64,000 bases of DNA from Nitrospinae bacterium bin107 (GTDB taxonomy: Bacteria > UBA8248). Positions within the stretch are counted from its first letter, which is position 1, and each line of letters starts with the position of its first letter. The stretch is from the NCBI GenBank assembly GCA_002238965.1, contig MPNJ01000001.1, positions 368,449-432,448 on the forward strand, in the 5' to 3' direction. Positions 43,435 through 52,719 of the stretch are shown one piece after another. The notes under the pieces were generated by a model. That model was not told the DNA's origin. It did no database searches and worked only from the letters and a program-made list of their open reading frames with translations. Made by a program: the position numbers and the translations under genes.

Positions 43435-44964
43435 TTATTTCCAGCCTGCGTCGGTTGCGATCACGAGGCCTGTGGAACGCATCTTCCAGTCGACGGATTT
43501 TTTCTTCCCGGAAATCTCGTCGAGGTGATACAAAAAGCCCAGGAAGGCCTGCTCCCTGATGTATGCGGCGAGCTTCCGGTATTTCTCCGCCTGCTTGGCC
43601 TCGTCCGGCTCGGAGCGGGCGCCCACGATCATATTGTCCAGCTTCTCGCTCCTCACGCCGCCATGCGTTGATTTGCTGTACAGGAGGCCTGAGTACATCC
43701 AGGCCGCGTGAAGCGCGAGGTCGTTGCGGCAGGCGTAATTCCAATAAGGCTTATAACCCTTCTTCCATTTCGAGCGGCTGTTCCTGCGCCAGGCGCCGTA
43801 TTCGAGCGGCTTCACCTTGACGTTGATGTTGATCTTCTTGAGTTGTCCCGCAATGGCCTCCGCACCCTGCACGCCTTTGAGGTAACGCCCCAGGGGAACG
43901 ACCAGCGGAACGGTGAAGCCCTTCTCGTAGCCGGCCGCTTTCATGAGGCTCTTCGCCTTGGCCACATCGTAGGCATAAGGTTTCAGGGCCGGGTTGTGGC
44001 CGAAACTGTTCGGGCCGACGACGGTGCCCATGGCGGCGGTCGCGTGTCCTTGAAGCACGTTTTTGATGATGCTGTCCTTGTCGATGGCGTGGTTCACCGC
44101 CTGGCGCACGCGCACGTCGGACCAGGGCGCTCCGTCCTTGAGAACCATGATGAGCGAGCACGCCTTGGGGCCGGGGCCGGCGACGACGTCGACGTTGGGA
44201 TTGGATTTCGCCATCGGGACCGTCTGGGGCGGAATGTCCTTGATCATGTCGACCGCGCCCGACACGAGCGCGGAGACGCGCGTCGTCGGCTCGGGAATGA
44301 CCTTGACGATCACTTTCTTCACGCGCTGGCGCGACTTATCCCAATATCCGGAAACAGCCTCGAACACCATCTCGGAGCCCTTGCGCCATTTCACGAGGCG
44401 GTAGGGGCCGCTGCCGACCGGCTTGCGCGCGAGTTCTTTGAGTTTGTTGCTCCCGTAATGCTTCGGCGGAACCACCGCGCTGAAATCCGCCAGCGGCGAG
44501 AGGAGATAGCGGTCGGGATGCTTGGTGTGGAGCCGCACGGTGTGCGAATCGACCACTTCGACTTTCGTGAGACTCCTGTAGAAATTGCGGATGCGGCTTT
44601 TTATCTTCTTGTCGAACAGCCTGTCGAGACTGTACTTAATGGCGTTTGCGTCGACGGGCTCTCCGTTATGGAACTTGACGCCCTTGCGAATCTTGAGTTC
44701 CAGCACCGTAGGAGAAACGTAACGCCAAGATGTCGCGATGGCGGGGATGATTTTCCCCTTGATGTCACGCGCCAGAATATTGTCGAACACGAGGGGCCAG
44801 GACTGAAGCATGGGAAGCCCGAGCCGGATGTGGGGGTCGAACGTCGTCGGGTCTCCGGGCATTCCGATGAGAAGCTGATCTTTTTTGGCAGAGAGCGCAC
44901 TCCCAGACATCAGCGTCAGCGACATGAGAACGGCCATTCCGAAAATCATAAACTTTTTCATCAT
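43435..44964 (-). CDS. dppA: Peptide/nickel-type ABC transporter substrate-binding protein (DppA/SBP_bac_5)
   Basis: Periplasmic family 5 binding protein, 509 residues from ATG 44964 (GAGGAGGA upstream; the GTG two codons earlier is too close). Signal peptide residues 1-26 ends ALSA. The domain opens QLLIGMPGDPTTFDPHIRLGLP, with the family block VLELKIRKGVKFHNGEPVDANAIKYSLDRL and, later, KSLMKAAGYEKGF. Ligands of this family include peptides, nickel chelates, glutathione and sugars. It heads an A-B-C operon without visible ATPase genes. Confidence 0.92.
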   Translation of the reverse strand: MMKKFMIFGMAVLMSLTLMSGSALSAKKDQLLIGMPGDPTTFDPHIRLGLPMLQSWPLVFDNILARDIKGKIIPAIATSWRYVSPTVLELKIRKGVKFHNGEPVDANAIKYSLDRLFDKKIKSRIRNFYRSLTKVEVVDSHTVRLHTKHPDRYLLSPLADFSAVVPPKHYGSNKLKELARKPVGSGPYRLVKWRKGSEMVFEAVSGYWDKSRQRVKKVIVKVIPEPTTRVSALVSGAVDMIKDIPPQTVPMAKSNPNVDVVAGPGPKACSLIMVLKDGAPWSDVRVRQAVNHAIDKDSIIKNVLQGHATAAMGTVVGPNSFGHNPALKPYAYDVAKAKSLMKAAGYEKGFTVPLVVPLGRYLKGVQGAEAIAGQLKKININVKVKPLEYGAWRRNSRSKWKKGYKPYWNYACRNDLALHAAWMYSGLLYSKSTHGGVRSEKLDNMIVGARSEPDEAKQAEKYRKLAAYIREQAFLGFLYHLDEISGKKKSVDWKMRSTGLVIATDAGWK

Positions 44965-45465
44965 CTTCACTCCTCCTCTATTCGGTGTCCTCTAAACGTG
45001 TGCCTCATTCAGGATTCCACATGTTCTCAGTTGTTCCATATGCTTCACGCGAGGCGGCGGCATAAGCCCGCAGATGTTTGGAAAAACGATACAGAGGGGA
45101 GAGGATGGGAAGATGGCGACTTGATGGTGCGTCGGTCCACTATGCCTGAAAATACACCAAACCCTTAGCGATTTCCGGCTCGAAAATGCGAGTCCCTTCC
45201 CCTTCTGCAGAATTAAAAATCGCCCGCCTTCCAGCGGCGAAAATAAAAAACCGCGCACCGTTATTCTTTTTTCAAGATTGTTTTCATGATTAGTGATTGC
45301 CACTTGCGTGTCAACCAATAGCCGGAAAACAGACACAAATCTCCTCAGCGCGGCTTGTTGCCGGATGAACCGAACCCGTAGGGGGTCGTGAAAACCGGGA
45401 GAGGCGTGCTACATATGGTTTTATTCCAGAATCGTCAGCGGATGATAACCCAGGGAGGGCAATAG
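44965..45465. other. Divergent intergenic region
   Basis: About 500 bp between dppA and the divergent PanE-like gene. Short open frames show no family features. It must hold promoters for both genes. AT-rich stretches occur at about 45235-45300 (CGGCGAAAATAAAAAACC and ATTCTTTTTTCAAG) but no known operator was recognised. Confidence 0.4.
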
Positions 45466-46503
45466 ATGTTCGATAAGATCGCCGTGTTCGGAACCGGAGC
45501 CATCGGCAGCAGCGCCGCCGCAGACCTAACCGATGCGGGTTATGACGTCACCATCGTCGATCAGTGGCCGGCGCATGTTGAAGCGATGAGAAAAGACGGG
45601 CTCCACGTCCAGATGCCGGACCTCGATTTGAAGGTTCGCGTCAAGGCCCTCCACGTGTGCGAGCTGGCCTCGGCCAAGCCCGAATTCGACCTCATCCTCC
45701 TGGCGGTGAAATCTTTCGACACGCGCTGGATGGCTGAACTCATGGCCCCGCACCTGAAACCCGACGGCGTGCTGGTGGGACTCCAGAACAGCATGAACGA
45801 AGAAGAAATAACGACTTCCATTCTCGGCCGGGAGCGCGTGGTGGGCTGCTGCATCGAACTCTCGGGGGAGATATTCACCCCGGGTTTCGTGCAACGAAAC
45901 ACGCCGCGCACCGGCACATGGTTCGCCGTGGGCGAACTGGACGGCTCCATCACCCCGCGTCTCGAGGAGATCCAGAAAATCCTGAGCCACGTCGCCAAGG
46001 TGGACATTTCCACCAACATCCGGGGCACGAAATGGACGAAGCTCGTCGTCAACTCGATGAGCATGGGACCCTGGGGACTCATCGGCCTGCACAACAGAGA
46101 GGTCGCCAAGCTTCCCGGAATCTTCGATATTGCGGTGAGGCTCGGCAAGGAGACGGTAGAGGTGGGTACGGCGATGGGAATCAACATCGAGCCCGTCTTC
46201 GGGCTGAGCGCGGATGATTTCGCGGGCGATGAGGACAAGGTGCTGCTGAACGCCCTGACGACCATGACGGGACACACCGGGCCGCGCGCTCGCACGGCGC
46301 CCATTCACGATCACATCAAGGGCCGAAAGAACGAAATCGAATACGTCAACGGCCTCGTTTCTCGAAAGGGGAAGGAACTCGGCATCCCCACTCCCTGCAA
46401 CGACGCCGTGAGCGAACTCGCCCGGGCCATCAACCGCAATGAACTGAAAATGGACCCCTCGAACTTCGAACTCCTGAAATCCAGGCTGGGTATGACAGAT
46501 TGA
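45466..46503 (+). CDS. Ketopantoate reductase family protein (PanE/ApbA-like)
   Basis: 345-residue NAD(P)-dependent reductase of the 2-dehydropantoate 2-reductase family. The Rossmann loop GTGAIGSS is at residues 9-16, with IVDQWPAHV after strand 2. ILLAVKSFDTRW and GLQNSMNEE are the next family blocks, and the catalytic-lysine region reads TNIRGTKWTKLVVNSM near residue 185. ATG 45466 follows GGGAGGG. The second domain is longer than in E. coli PanE (303 residues). With no panB/panC nearby it may not be the pantothenate enzyme; many paralogues act on other keto or hydroxy acids. Confidence 0.87.
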   Translation: MFDKIAVFGTGAIGSSAAADLTDAGYDVTIVDQWPAHVEAMRKDGLHVQMPDLDLKVRVKALHVCELASAKPEFDLILLAVKSFDTRWMAELMAPHLKPDGVLVGLQNSMNEEEITTSILGRERVVGCCIELSGEIFTPGFVQRNTPRTGTWFAVGELDGSITPRLEEIQKILSHVAKVDISTNIRGTKWTKLVVNSMSMGPWGLIGLHNREVAKLPGIFDIAVRLGKETVEVGTAMGINIEPVFGLSADDFAGDEDKVLLNALTTMTGHTGPRARTAPIHDHIKGRKNEIEYVNGLVSRKGKELGIPTPCNDAVSELARAINRNELKMDPSNFELLKSRLGMTD

Positions 46504-46623
46504 GAAGTGGGAATCCGTTAAAGCCGCTCTTACTCGTTAACGAAAATGCACTGAAACACGGGCCGTAGACCGACTGCAGAATCACATGGAGCAGGAAAAC
46601 CGGTTTATCGGTTATGAAAGGGA

Positions 46624-47307
46624 CTACGTGAGTTCGCGTCTGGGGTTCCGGCCTTCGACCATGAAGAGGACGGCCTCTGCGATGTTCGTCGCATGATCGG
46701 CGATTCTCTCGAAATATTTCGAGATGAACGTCAGTCGGGTCGCGCGGCTGATGTTGCGCGGGTTGTCCAGCATGTAGGTCAGCAGTTCGCGGAACAACTC
46801 CTCGTTCATGTCGTCCACTTCGTCGTCGCTCGCTATGACCTTGCGCGCCAGAACGACGTCTTCCTTGATGAAGCTGTCCAGGCTCTCGCGCAGCATCTGG
46901 CTCGAAGCGCTGGCCATTCGCGGCAGTTCGATATAGGGCTTGAGCGGAGGCTCTTCGTTCAACTCCAGCGCCCGCTCGCATACGTTGACGGCCAGATCAC
47001 CCACCCGTTCGAGGTCTGAGGCGATTTTGAGGCCCGTCGTGATGAAGCGCAGGTCCACCGAAGTCGGTTGCCTGAGCGCCACCATCTGCAGGCAGAGCTC
47101 GTTCACGTCGACTTCAAGCTGGTTGATTTCCGAGTCACTCTCGATGACGGTCTGTGCGATATTGGAATCACGCCTTATGAGGCTATCGATGCTCTTCGCC
47201 ATCATCGCCTCCACTTTGGCGCCCAATTCCAGGAGAACGCGTCGGAGTTCCTGGAGTTCGCTTTCGAATTCCGAACTCGTGTGTACTCTTCCGCTCGTCA
47301 GTGCCAT
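46624..47307 (-). CDS. phoU: Phosphate signalling protein PhoU
   Basis: 227-residue all-alpha protein with two PhoU three-helix domains. It begins RVHTSSEFESELQELRRVLLELGAKVEAM and repeats the metal-binding E/D motif: ESDSEINQLEVDVNELC in the first domain and ASDDEVDDMNEELFREL in the second. KYFERIADHATNIAEAV near the C-terminus is typical. It relays the activity of the Pst transporter to PhoR and restrains phosphate uptake. GGAGGA precedes the ATG. It is the last gene of pstSCAB-phoU, 17 bp after pstB. Confidence 0.95.
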   Translation of the reverse strand: MALTSGRVHTSSEFESELQELRRVLLELGAKVEAMMAKSIDSLIRRDSNIAQTVIESDSEINQLEVDVNELCLQMVALRQPTSVDLRFITTGLKIASDLERVGDLAVNVCERALELNEEPPLKPYIELPRMASASSQMLRESLDSFIKEDVVLARKVIASDDEVDDMNEELFRELLTYMLDNPRNISRATRLTFISKYFERIADHATNIAEAVLFMVEGRNPRRELT

Positions 47308-47324
47308 GCAATATCCTCCAGCGC

Positions 47325-48155
47325 TTAGCCGAATCGGCCGGTAATGTAATCTGATGTGCGCACGTTCATGGGGTTCATGAAAATTTTCTTCGTTTCTCCG
47401 TATTCAATCAACCGGCCCAGGAACATGAAGGCCGTGTTGTCCGAGACGCGGGCGGCCTGCTGCATGTTGTGCGTCACGATGACGATGGAAAAATGTTCTT
47501 TGAGCTGCGCTATGAGATCCTCGATCCGGGCGGTGGCGATAGGATCCAGCGCCGAGCATGGTTCGTCCATCAGGATGATCTCGGGCTCCGAGGCAATCGC
47601 GCGGGCGATGCAGAGGCGCTGCTGTTGTCCGCCGGAGAGGCCGAGTGCGTTGTCCTGCAGCCGGTCGGACACCTCATCCCAGAGCGCGGCATCGCGCAGG
47701 GAGCGTTCACAGGTTTCCTCCAGCAATCGCCTGTCGCGTATTCCGTCCACCCGCAGGGGATAGACAACGTTCTCGAATATCGACATCGGGAAGGGATTGG
47801 GCTTCTGGAACACCATGCCGAGACGCTTGCGAAGCTCGATGACCTCCACGCGCGGATTGTGGATGTCGGTTCCTTCGATCGCAATGGTCCCATCGCGGCG
47901 GATGCCGTCGATCAGGTCGTTCATGCGGTTGAATGAGCGCAGGAGCGTGGATTTCCCGCAGCCCGAAGGGCCGATCAGGGAGGTGACGAGCTCTTTCTGG
48001 ATCTTCAGCGTGTTGTTGAACAGAGCCTGTTTCTCGTCATACCAGAAGTTGAAGTCTTCGATCTCGATAACACTGCCGAGCGCGCTCTCGACGGGATGGT
48101 ATGCCGTCGCTTCGAACTCGTCCTGCAATCTGGTGGTTACCGCGTCAGCCGCCAT
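47325..48155 (-). CDS. pstB: Phosphate ABC transporter ATP-binding protein PstB
   Basis: 276-residue ATPase of the high-affinity phosphate importer. Walker A is [10 protein letters not shown] (61-70), then [19 protein letters not shown], a block specific to PstB; the Q-loop is in [17 protein letters not shown], the signature is [14 protein letters not shown] and Walker B is [14 protein letters not shown]. The C-terminus ends SDYITGRFG, as in many PstB. GGAGACG precedes ATG 48155. It lies 15 bp from pstA and 17 bp before phoU. Confidence 0.96.
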   Translation of the reverse strand: MAADAVTTRLQDEFEATAYHPVESALGSVIEIEDFNFWYDEKQALFNNTLKIQKELVTSLIGPSGCGKSTLLRSFNRMNDLIDGIRRDGTIAIEGTDIHNPRVEVIELRKRLGMVFQKPNPFPMSIFENVVYPLRVDGIRDRRLLEETCERSLRDAALWDEVSDRLQDNALGLSGGQQQRLCIARAIASEPEIILMDEPCSALDPIATARIEDLIAQLKEHFSIVIVTHNMQQAARVSDNTAFMFLGRLIEYGETKKIFMNPMNVRTSDYITGRFG

Positions 48156-48170
48156 TTCAATGCGTCTCCA

Positions 48171-49997
48171 CTAAAATTGGCCTTCCACGAACTTCCGTCG
48201 AAGGCGGTTGCGAATCATGATGGCGAAAGCGTTCATGAGTGCGATGATTGTTATCAGAAGAAGCGTCGTGACGAAAACCATCGGTTTTCCGGCTTCTGAA
48301 TTCCTGGACTGGAATCCCACGTCGTAAATGTGAAAACCCAGGTGCATGAAACTTCTCTCGGGGTGTAAGAACGGGAAGAAGGTATCGAAGGGAAGCTCGG
48401 GCGCGAGCTTCACCACCCCAACAAGCATGAGGGGCGCCACTTCGCCCGCGCCGCGCGCCATCGCCAGTATGAGGCCGGTCATGATGCCCGGCATGGCCTG
48501 CGGCAGGACGATGTTGCGGATGGTCTGCCATTTCGAGGCACCGCAGGCGAGGGAACCCTCCCGCATGGAGCGGGGTACGGCGGTGAGCGCTTCTTCGGTC
48601 GCCACGATCACCACGGGGACGGTGAGGAGCGCCAGCGTCAGGGACGCCCACAACAAGCCCCCCGTGCCAAACGTCGGATTAGGGAGTCTCTCGGGATAGA
48701 ACAACTGGTCGATACCCACACCGATGGTGTAGGCGAAAAATCCCAGGCCAAACACGCCGTAGACGATGGAGGGCACGCCCGCCAGGTTGTTCACGCAAAT
48801 GCGCACGATGGATACCAGAGCGCCCTCCTTGGCGTATTCACGAAGATAAAGCGCCGTGATAACACCGAACGGGGCGACGAAGACGACCATGAGCAGCGTC
48901 ATCATGATGGTGCCGAAAATCGCCGGCAAAACGCCGCCCTCGGTATTCGCCTCACGCGGATCGTCGGTTAAAAACTCCCCCCACCGGGAGAAATAGACGC
49001 CAATCTTTCCAAAGAACGAAAGGTTGTTGGCCGGGTAGATGCGAACGATCTCGGAGAGCCTTAAGCGTTTCTCGCGACCACCAATCTCGCTTAGGGTAAC
49101 CTTGTATTTCTCATCCTCTTTGTTGATCGCGGCGATTCTCTTCTTAAGCACAGCGAATCCGGCCCGCCTCTCCTTTGTCTGGCGTTCGAACTTCTCCATC
49201 TCGGCGCGATACTCCGCACTCTTCTTTCCGTAATCCAGTTCGGTGCGCCGCAAGGCGAGACGATCTTCTTCGATGTAGTAATTGATGGCGCCTATCTCAT
49301 CCACCTCTATGGAACGAATCGCTTCCCGGCGGTCGACCGCATCATCGTGGGCCACGTACAACGCATCCAGGGATACCTTTTCGCCAGGGATACGGCGGCC
49401 ATCGAGCGTCAGTGTTTTGATAAAACCGATGAACGGGCCCCATTCCCTGCGCTCGATGAAGAATATGCCGGGCGGCGTCTCGGTCTTCGCGACCTGATGC
49501 GCCACCGCCCACTTGAAGTCCTCGTTGTAGACGTCGAAATTCCCGATCCTGTAGAGCGTGCGATGCGCAAATCCGTCCGCTTCCCGGATAATGCGCCGGG
49601 TCTCCGGGTCAAGTCTCTTCATCTGCTCGGGGGAGGGGCGGAAACTCTCGGAGCGGAACGGTTCGCCGGCGATGCGCTGGCCGTTTTTGAGCGTCACTAC
49701 CTCGACGGGCCCGGGATAGAACGTCACGATGCCGTTCCACAGAACGAGCGCGAGAAAACCGATAATCATCAATACGCCCAGAGCGAGCGCGCCGCCCATG
49801 ATCCAGACGAAGGGCTCGCCCCTGGCCTTGAAATCAATTGATGCGCGAAGACCCGTCCTGCCGGGCGGGCTTGTTTCCACCTCGGCGGCCTGCGCCACTT
49901 CGGGCGGGGGCTCATTGTGGTTGCCGGAGTCGCCTTCGCGGATCAGTATTTCCGGTTCTTTCTTCTCTTTTTTTTGTTTCGGATCCTTCGCCTTCAT
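48171..49997 (-). CDS. pstA: Phosphate ABC transporter permease PstA, extended form
   Basis: 608-residue inner-membrane subunit of the phosphate importer; E. coli PstA is 296. After a charged leader and a first helix (about residues 65-95) comes an insertion of about 250 residues with a coiled-coil-like part (DRLALRRTELDYGKKSAEYRAEMEKFERQTKERRAGF). The canonical permease core follows from FGTIMMTLLMVVFVAPFGVITALYLREYA. The EAA loop is LACGASKWQTIRNIVLPQAMPGI. ATG 49997, 8 bp after the pstC stop, has GAGGA. Extended PstA forms are known in some gammaproteobacteria and marine bacteria. Confidence 0.93.
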   Translation of the reverse strand: MKAKDPKQKKEKKEPEILIREGDSGNHNEPPPEVAQAAEVETSPPGRTGLRASIDFKARGEPFVWIMGGALALGVLMIIGFLALVLWNGIVTFYPGPVEVVTLKNGQRIAGEPFRSESFRPSPEQMKRLDPETRRIIREADGFAHRTLYRIGNFDVYNEDFKWAVAHQVAKTETPPGIFFIERREWGPFIGFIKTLTLDGRRIPGEKVSLDALYVAHDDAVDRREAIRSIEVDEIGAINYYIEEDRLALRRTELDYGKKSAEYRAEMEKFERQTKERRAGFAVLKKRIAAINKEDEKYKVTLSEIGGREKRLRLSEIVRIYPANNLSFFGKIGVYFSRWGEFLTDDPREANTEGGVLPAIFGTIMMTLLMVVFVAPFGVITALYLREYAKEGALVSIVRICVNNLAGVPSIVYGVFGLGFFAYTIGVGIDQLFYPERLPNPTFGTGGLLWASLTLALLTVPVVIVATEEALTAVPRSMREGSLACGASKWQTIRNIVLPQAMPGIMTGLILAMARGAGEVAPLMLVGVVKLAPELPFDTFFPFLHPERSFMHLGFHIYDVGFQSRNSEAGKPMVFVTTLLLITIIALMNAFAIMIRNRLRRKFVEGQF

Positions 49998-50004
49998 CCT
50001 GTCC

Positions 50005-52641
50005 TCACAACTGCGAAGCGCGCTTGCGGAATCGGAGACGAACCACTTCTGCAACCGTATTCACGATGAACGTCATCGCGAAGAGAACGAGGGCCGCCAG
50101 GAACAACACCCGGTAAAGCGTCCCGTCCTTGACGGCTTCCGGAAGCTCCACCGCGATGTTCGCCGAAAGCGCCCTGAGGCCCGAGAATATGTTCCAGTCC
50201 AGAACCGGGGTATTGCCCGCCGCCATGACGACGATCATGGTTTCACCCACCGCGCGGCCCATGCCGATCATCACGGCGGCGAAAATTCCGCTGGCTGCCG
50301 TAGGCAGGATGACCCAAAGGGCCGTCTGCCAGGGGGTGGCGCCGCATGCGAGGCTCGCCGCTCTGAGGTGGCTCGGCACAGCGTTGAGCGCATCCTCGGC
50401 GATGGTGTAGATGAGCGGGATGACGGCGAAGCCCATCGCGAAGCCCACGACGAGGGAGTTGCGCTGGACGTAGGTGTCGATGACCCCGCCGCGCGCGTCC
50501 AGGCCGAGCGCCGTGAGCACCGCGGCCGTGAGCCAGCTGAGCAGTCCGGCGGAGATCAGCATCCCGCCCCAGCGAAGAAGCTCGAAGAGCGCACCGCGCG
50601 AATGATCCATCTGTCTGAGTTTTTGTCTCCATTCATATCCGAAAAACCGCTCGGCCGCGAAAGCAATAATGATAAAAGATACGGGATAGAAAATGATGAA
50701 CAGCATGGGCGTCGCTATCCCGATGTTCCCGTTCGCCCAGGCCTTAAAGTCGCCGCCGAATAATAGTCTCTCGAACCCCGGTCCGATGAGAAAACCGAGC
50801 AGCGAGCCGAGGATAATTACGATGAACACCAGCCCGAGTTTGGGAAACCCCGACAGGGGGAGGGAGACGCGCGGCGGCATCACCTGCCATAAATAAGCCG
50901 AGAGCAACAGAAGAAACGGGATCAGCATGAACGTGAGTAAGACTGCGGCTATCCACGTCTCCACGATGGGCGCGAGAATCAGGGCGGCCACGAAGCCGAG
51001 GACCACCGAGGGGAGCGAGGCCATCATCTCCATCGCGGGCTTCACGACGGAGCGCACCTGCGGGCCGATGAATTCGGAGGTGAAAATTGCGCCCAGCACC
51101 GCGATGGGTATCGCAAAAATCAGGGAATAGACCGTTCCCTTAATGGTTCCGAATATCAGGGGGATGAGGGATATCTTCTCCTCGAACGCATCGTCTCCCG
51201 AGGAGGACTGCCATGTATACTCGGGTTTGGGATAGCCTTCGTACCAGACCTTGCCGAACAGCGTCTGGAAAGTCGTCTCGGGGTGTTCCGCCTCGAATTT
51301 CCAGAAATTCACGACTCCCTTATCGTCTGTGGCGACAATTGCGTCATCGCGCGGCGAGAGTCGGATGTAGCGCGCGGAGCCATTCGCCATCTCCTTCACC
51401 TTGAAGCGAAGCAGCGTTGACTCGCTCGTTGCATGGCGAAGCCAGATGTTTCCGCCGGAATCCATCGTGGTGAACATCCGGCTGCGCTGGGAGGCGGAAA
51501 AACCCGAAACGCTCGCGGCGTGCCTCTCCAGTTCGTGTCCGCGCACCAACACCAGCCCGTCCGAGGTGGCGGCGCCCGGTCTGCGCGCCTGGAAGAAGAT
51601 GCTCAAAGACCCCTTGGAGCCTCCCACGATGATGGATTCCTCGCCGATGAGGGCTTTGAACACCGTCAGCTTCTCGTCCATGGGAAGCAGGTTGCTCTTT
51701 TCCACGAGGGTAATGGCGTCGAAGCTCCTGGTGTCGTAGCGAAGGAGAAACCCTTTCTCGACGCCGATGTACACCTTGTCGGCTTTTTCCGTGAGGAGTA
51801 TGTCGACGATGCGCGTTCCGGTCGGCAAATCAGGCAGAACCACGGTTTCTACGGAAGAAGTGGTCTGCCCCGTCAGAAGATTGATCCTGGTCTCCGTCAG
51901 GCTCAGGCGCGCCACGCCCTTGGCGTCCACCGTGGCGAAGGAGATGCTCGGCCGCTCCGGAGTTCCGCCCACCTTGTAGTCAAGCTTCACGATGGGCGTG
52001 CCTTTCGGGGCTACCTGCTGCGGCTTCTCGAGTTCCGCCTCCAGCCAGATCTTTCGCATCTGGTCGCCCGGAATTTCCGAAAAGAGGACTTTTCCGTCGG
52101 TGAAATCGCGCGCGTCGATTTTGGTGAGTCCCTTCGGAACCCTATCCGCCGGCAATATTTGGGTTCTGAAATTGACTTTACCGAACCGGACCGTTCCATC
52201 GGGGAAGCCGAAAGCGACGTTTCCGCCCTTGAGCGTTCGCCCGAAAGCGCTCGCCGGCGCACCTCCAAAATCGAGTTTCAACGGCCTGAGCGCTTTTCCG
52301 GTTGATGCGTGCACGGGCGTCAACACGCCGTTTTTCGAAACCAGGACGGCGATGGTGTTATAATCATCAACCTCGACGCTGAGGAGAGCGCTCTTGGACG
52401 CACCCACCCGGAAGACGCCCGAGCCGGTTATCGTTTCTCCGGCGAACAGCGGCAGCGCCACTGCGACGAGAAACGCCATGATCCCGATAACGGCCAGAAT
52501 CACAAAAAGCCCGCCGATCGTGATTACGTTGGTGGCGAGCTTATCGAAAATACGGACGGATTGTCTGGCGCTCAGGTCACGCGTCCGGCCCGGCTTCCTT
52601 CTTTCTTTATCATCTGCGTCTGAAACCTGGTTTTCGTTCAT
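50005..52641 (-). CDS. pstC: Phosphate ABC transporter permease PstC, extended form with large periplasmic domain
   Basis: 878-residue permease; typical PstC is about 300-320. One helix near residues 35-68 is followed by about 400 residues of beta-strand-rich sequence with no helices, probably a periplasmic propeller-like domain (repeated VRF/GLV-type strands, DDAIVATDDKGVVNFWKFEAEHPE). The canonical core starts with FGTIKGTVYSLIFAIPIAVLGAIFTSEF and has the EAA loop SLACGATPWQTALWVILPTAASGIF. C-terminus RKRASQL. The start has only a weak GAAAAG site and sits behind the stem-loop after pstS. Confidence 0.92.
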   Translation of the reverse strand: MNENQVSDADDKERRKPGRTRDLSARQSVRIFDKLATNVITIGGLFVILAVIGIMAFLVAVALPLFAGETITGSGVFRVGASKSALLSVEVDDYNTIAVLVSKNGVLTPVHASTGKALRPLKLDFGGAPASAFGRTLKGGNVAFGFPDGTVRFGKVNFRTQILPADRVPKGLTKIDARDFTDGKVLFSEIPGDQMRKIWLEAELEKPQQVAPKGTPIVKLDYKVGGTPERPSISFATVDAKGVARLSLTETRINLLTGQTTSSVETVVLPDLPTGTRIVDILLTEKADKVYIGVEKGFLLRYDTRSFDAITLVEKSNLLPMDEKLTVFKALIGEESIIVGGSKGSLSIFFQARRPGAATSDGLVLVRGHELERHAASVSGFSASQRSRMFTTMDSGGNIWLRHATSESTLLRFKVKEMANGSARYIRLSPRDDAIVATDDKGVVNFWKFEAEHPETTFQTLFGKVWYEGYPKPEYTWQSSSGDDAFEEKISLIPLIFGTIKGTVYSLIFAIPIAVLGAIFTSEFIGPQVRSVVKPAMEMMASLPSVVLGFVAALILAPIVETWIAAVLLTFMLIPFLLLLSAYLWQVMPPRVSLPLSGFPKLGLVFIVIILGSLLGFLIGPGFERLLFGGDFKAWANGNIGIATPMLFIIFYPVSFIIIAFAAERFFGYEWRQKLRQMDHSRGALFELLRWGGMLISAGLLSWLTAAVLTALGLDARGGVIDTYVQRNSLVVGFAMGFAVIPLIYTIAEDALNAVPSHLRAASLACGATPWQTALWVILPTAASGIFAAVMIGMGRAVGETMIVVMAAGNTPVLDWNIFSGLRALSANIAVELPEAVKDGTLYRVLFLAALVLFAMTFIVNTVAEVVRLRFRKRASQL

Positions 52642-52667
52642 GTTTTTCTTTTCAAAAATGAAAGCGG

Positions 52668-52696
52668 GGGGACGGCGAATCCAATCCGCCGTCCCC
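52668..52696 (-). terminator. Stem-loop after pstS (attenuator-type terminator)
   Basis: Ten-base-pair perfect stem GGGGACGGCG (52668-52677) with CGCCGTCCCC (52687-52696), loop 9 nt. On the minus strand it is followed by CCGCTTTCATTTTTG, a partly U-rich tail. It lies 24 bp after the pstS stop and before pstC, a position where many pst operons have a leaky terminator that makes PstS abundant. Confidence 0.7.
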
Positions 52697-52719
52697 GCCG
52701 CTGCGCTGCACCTGAAAAA

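Noticed and set aside
44992..45336. 114-codon minus-strand open frame before dppA
   Set aside because: Lies in the promoter gap, has no ribosome site and no resemblance to known proteins.
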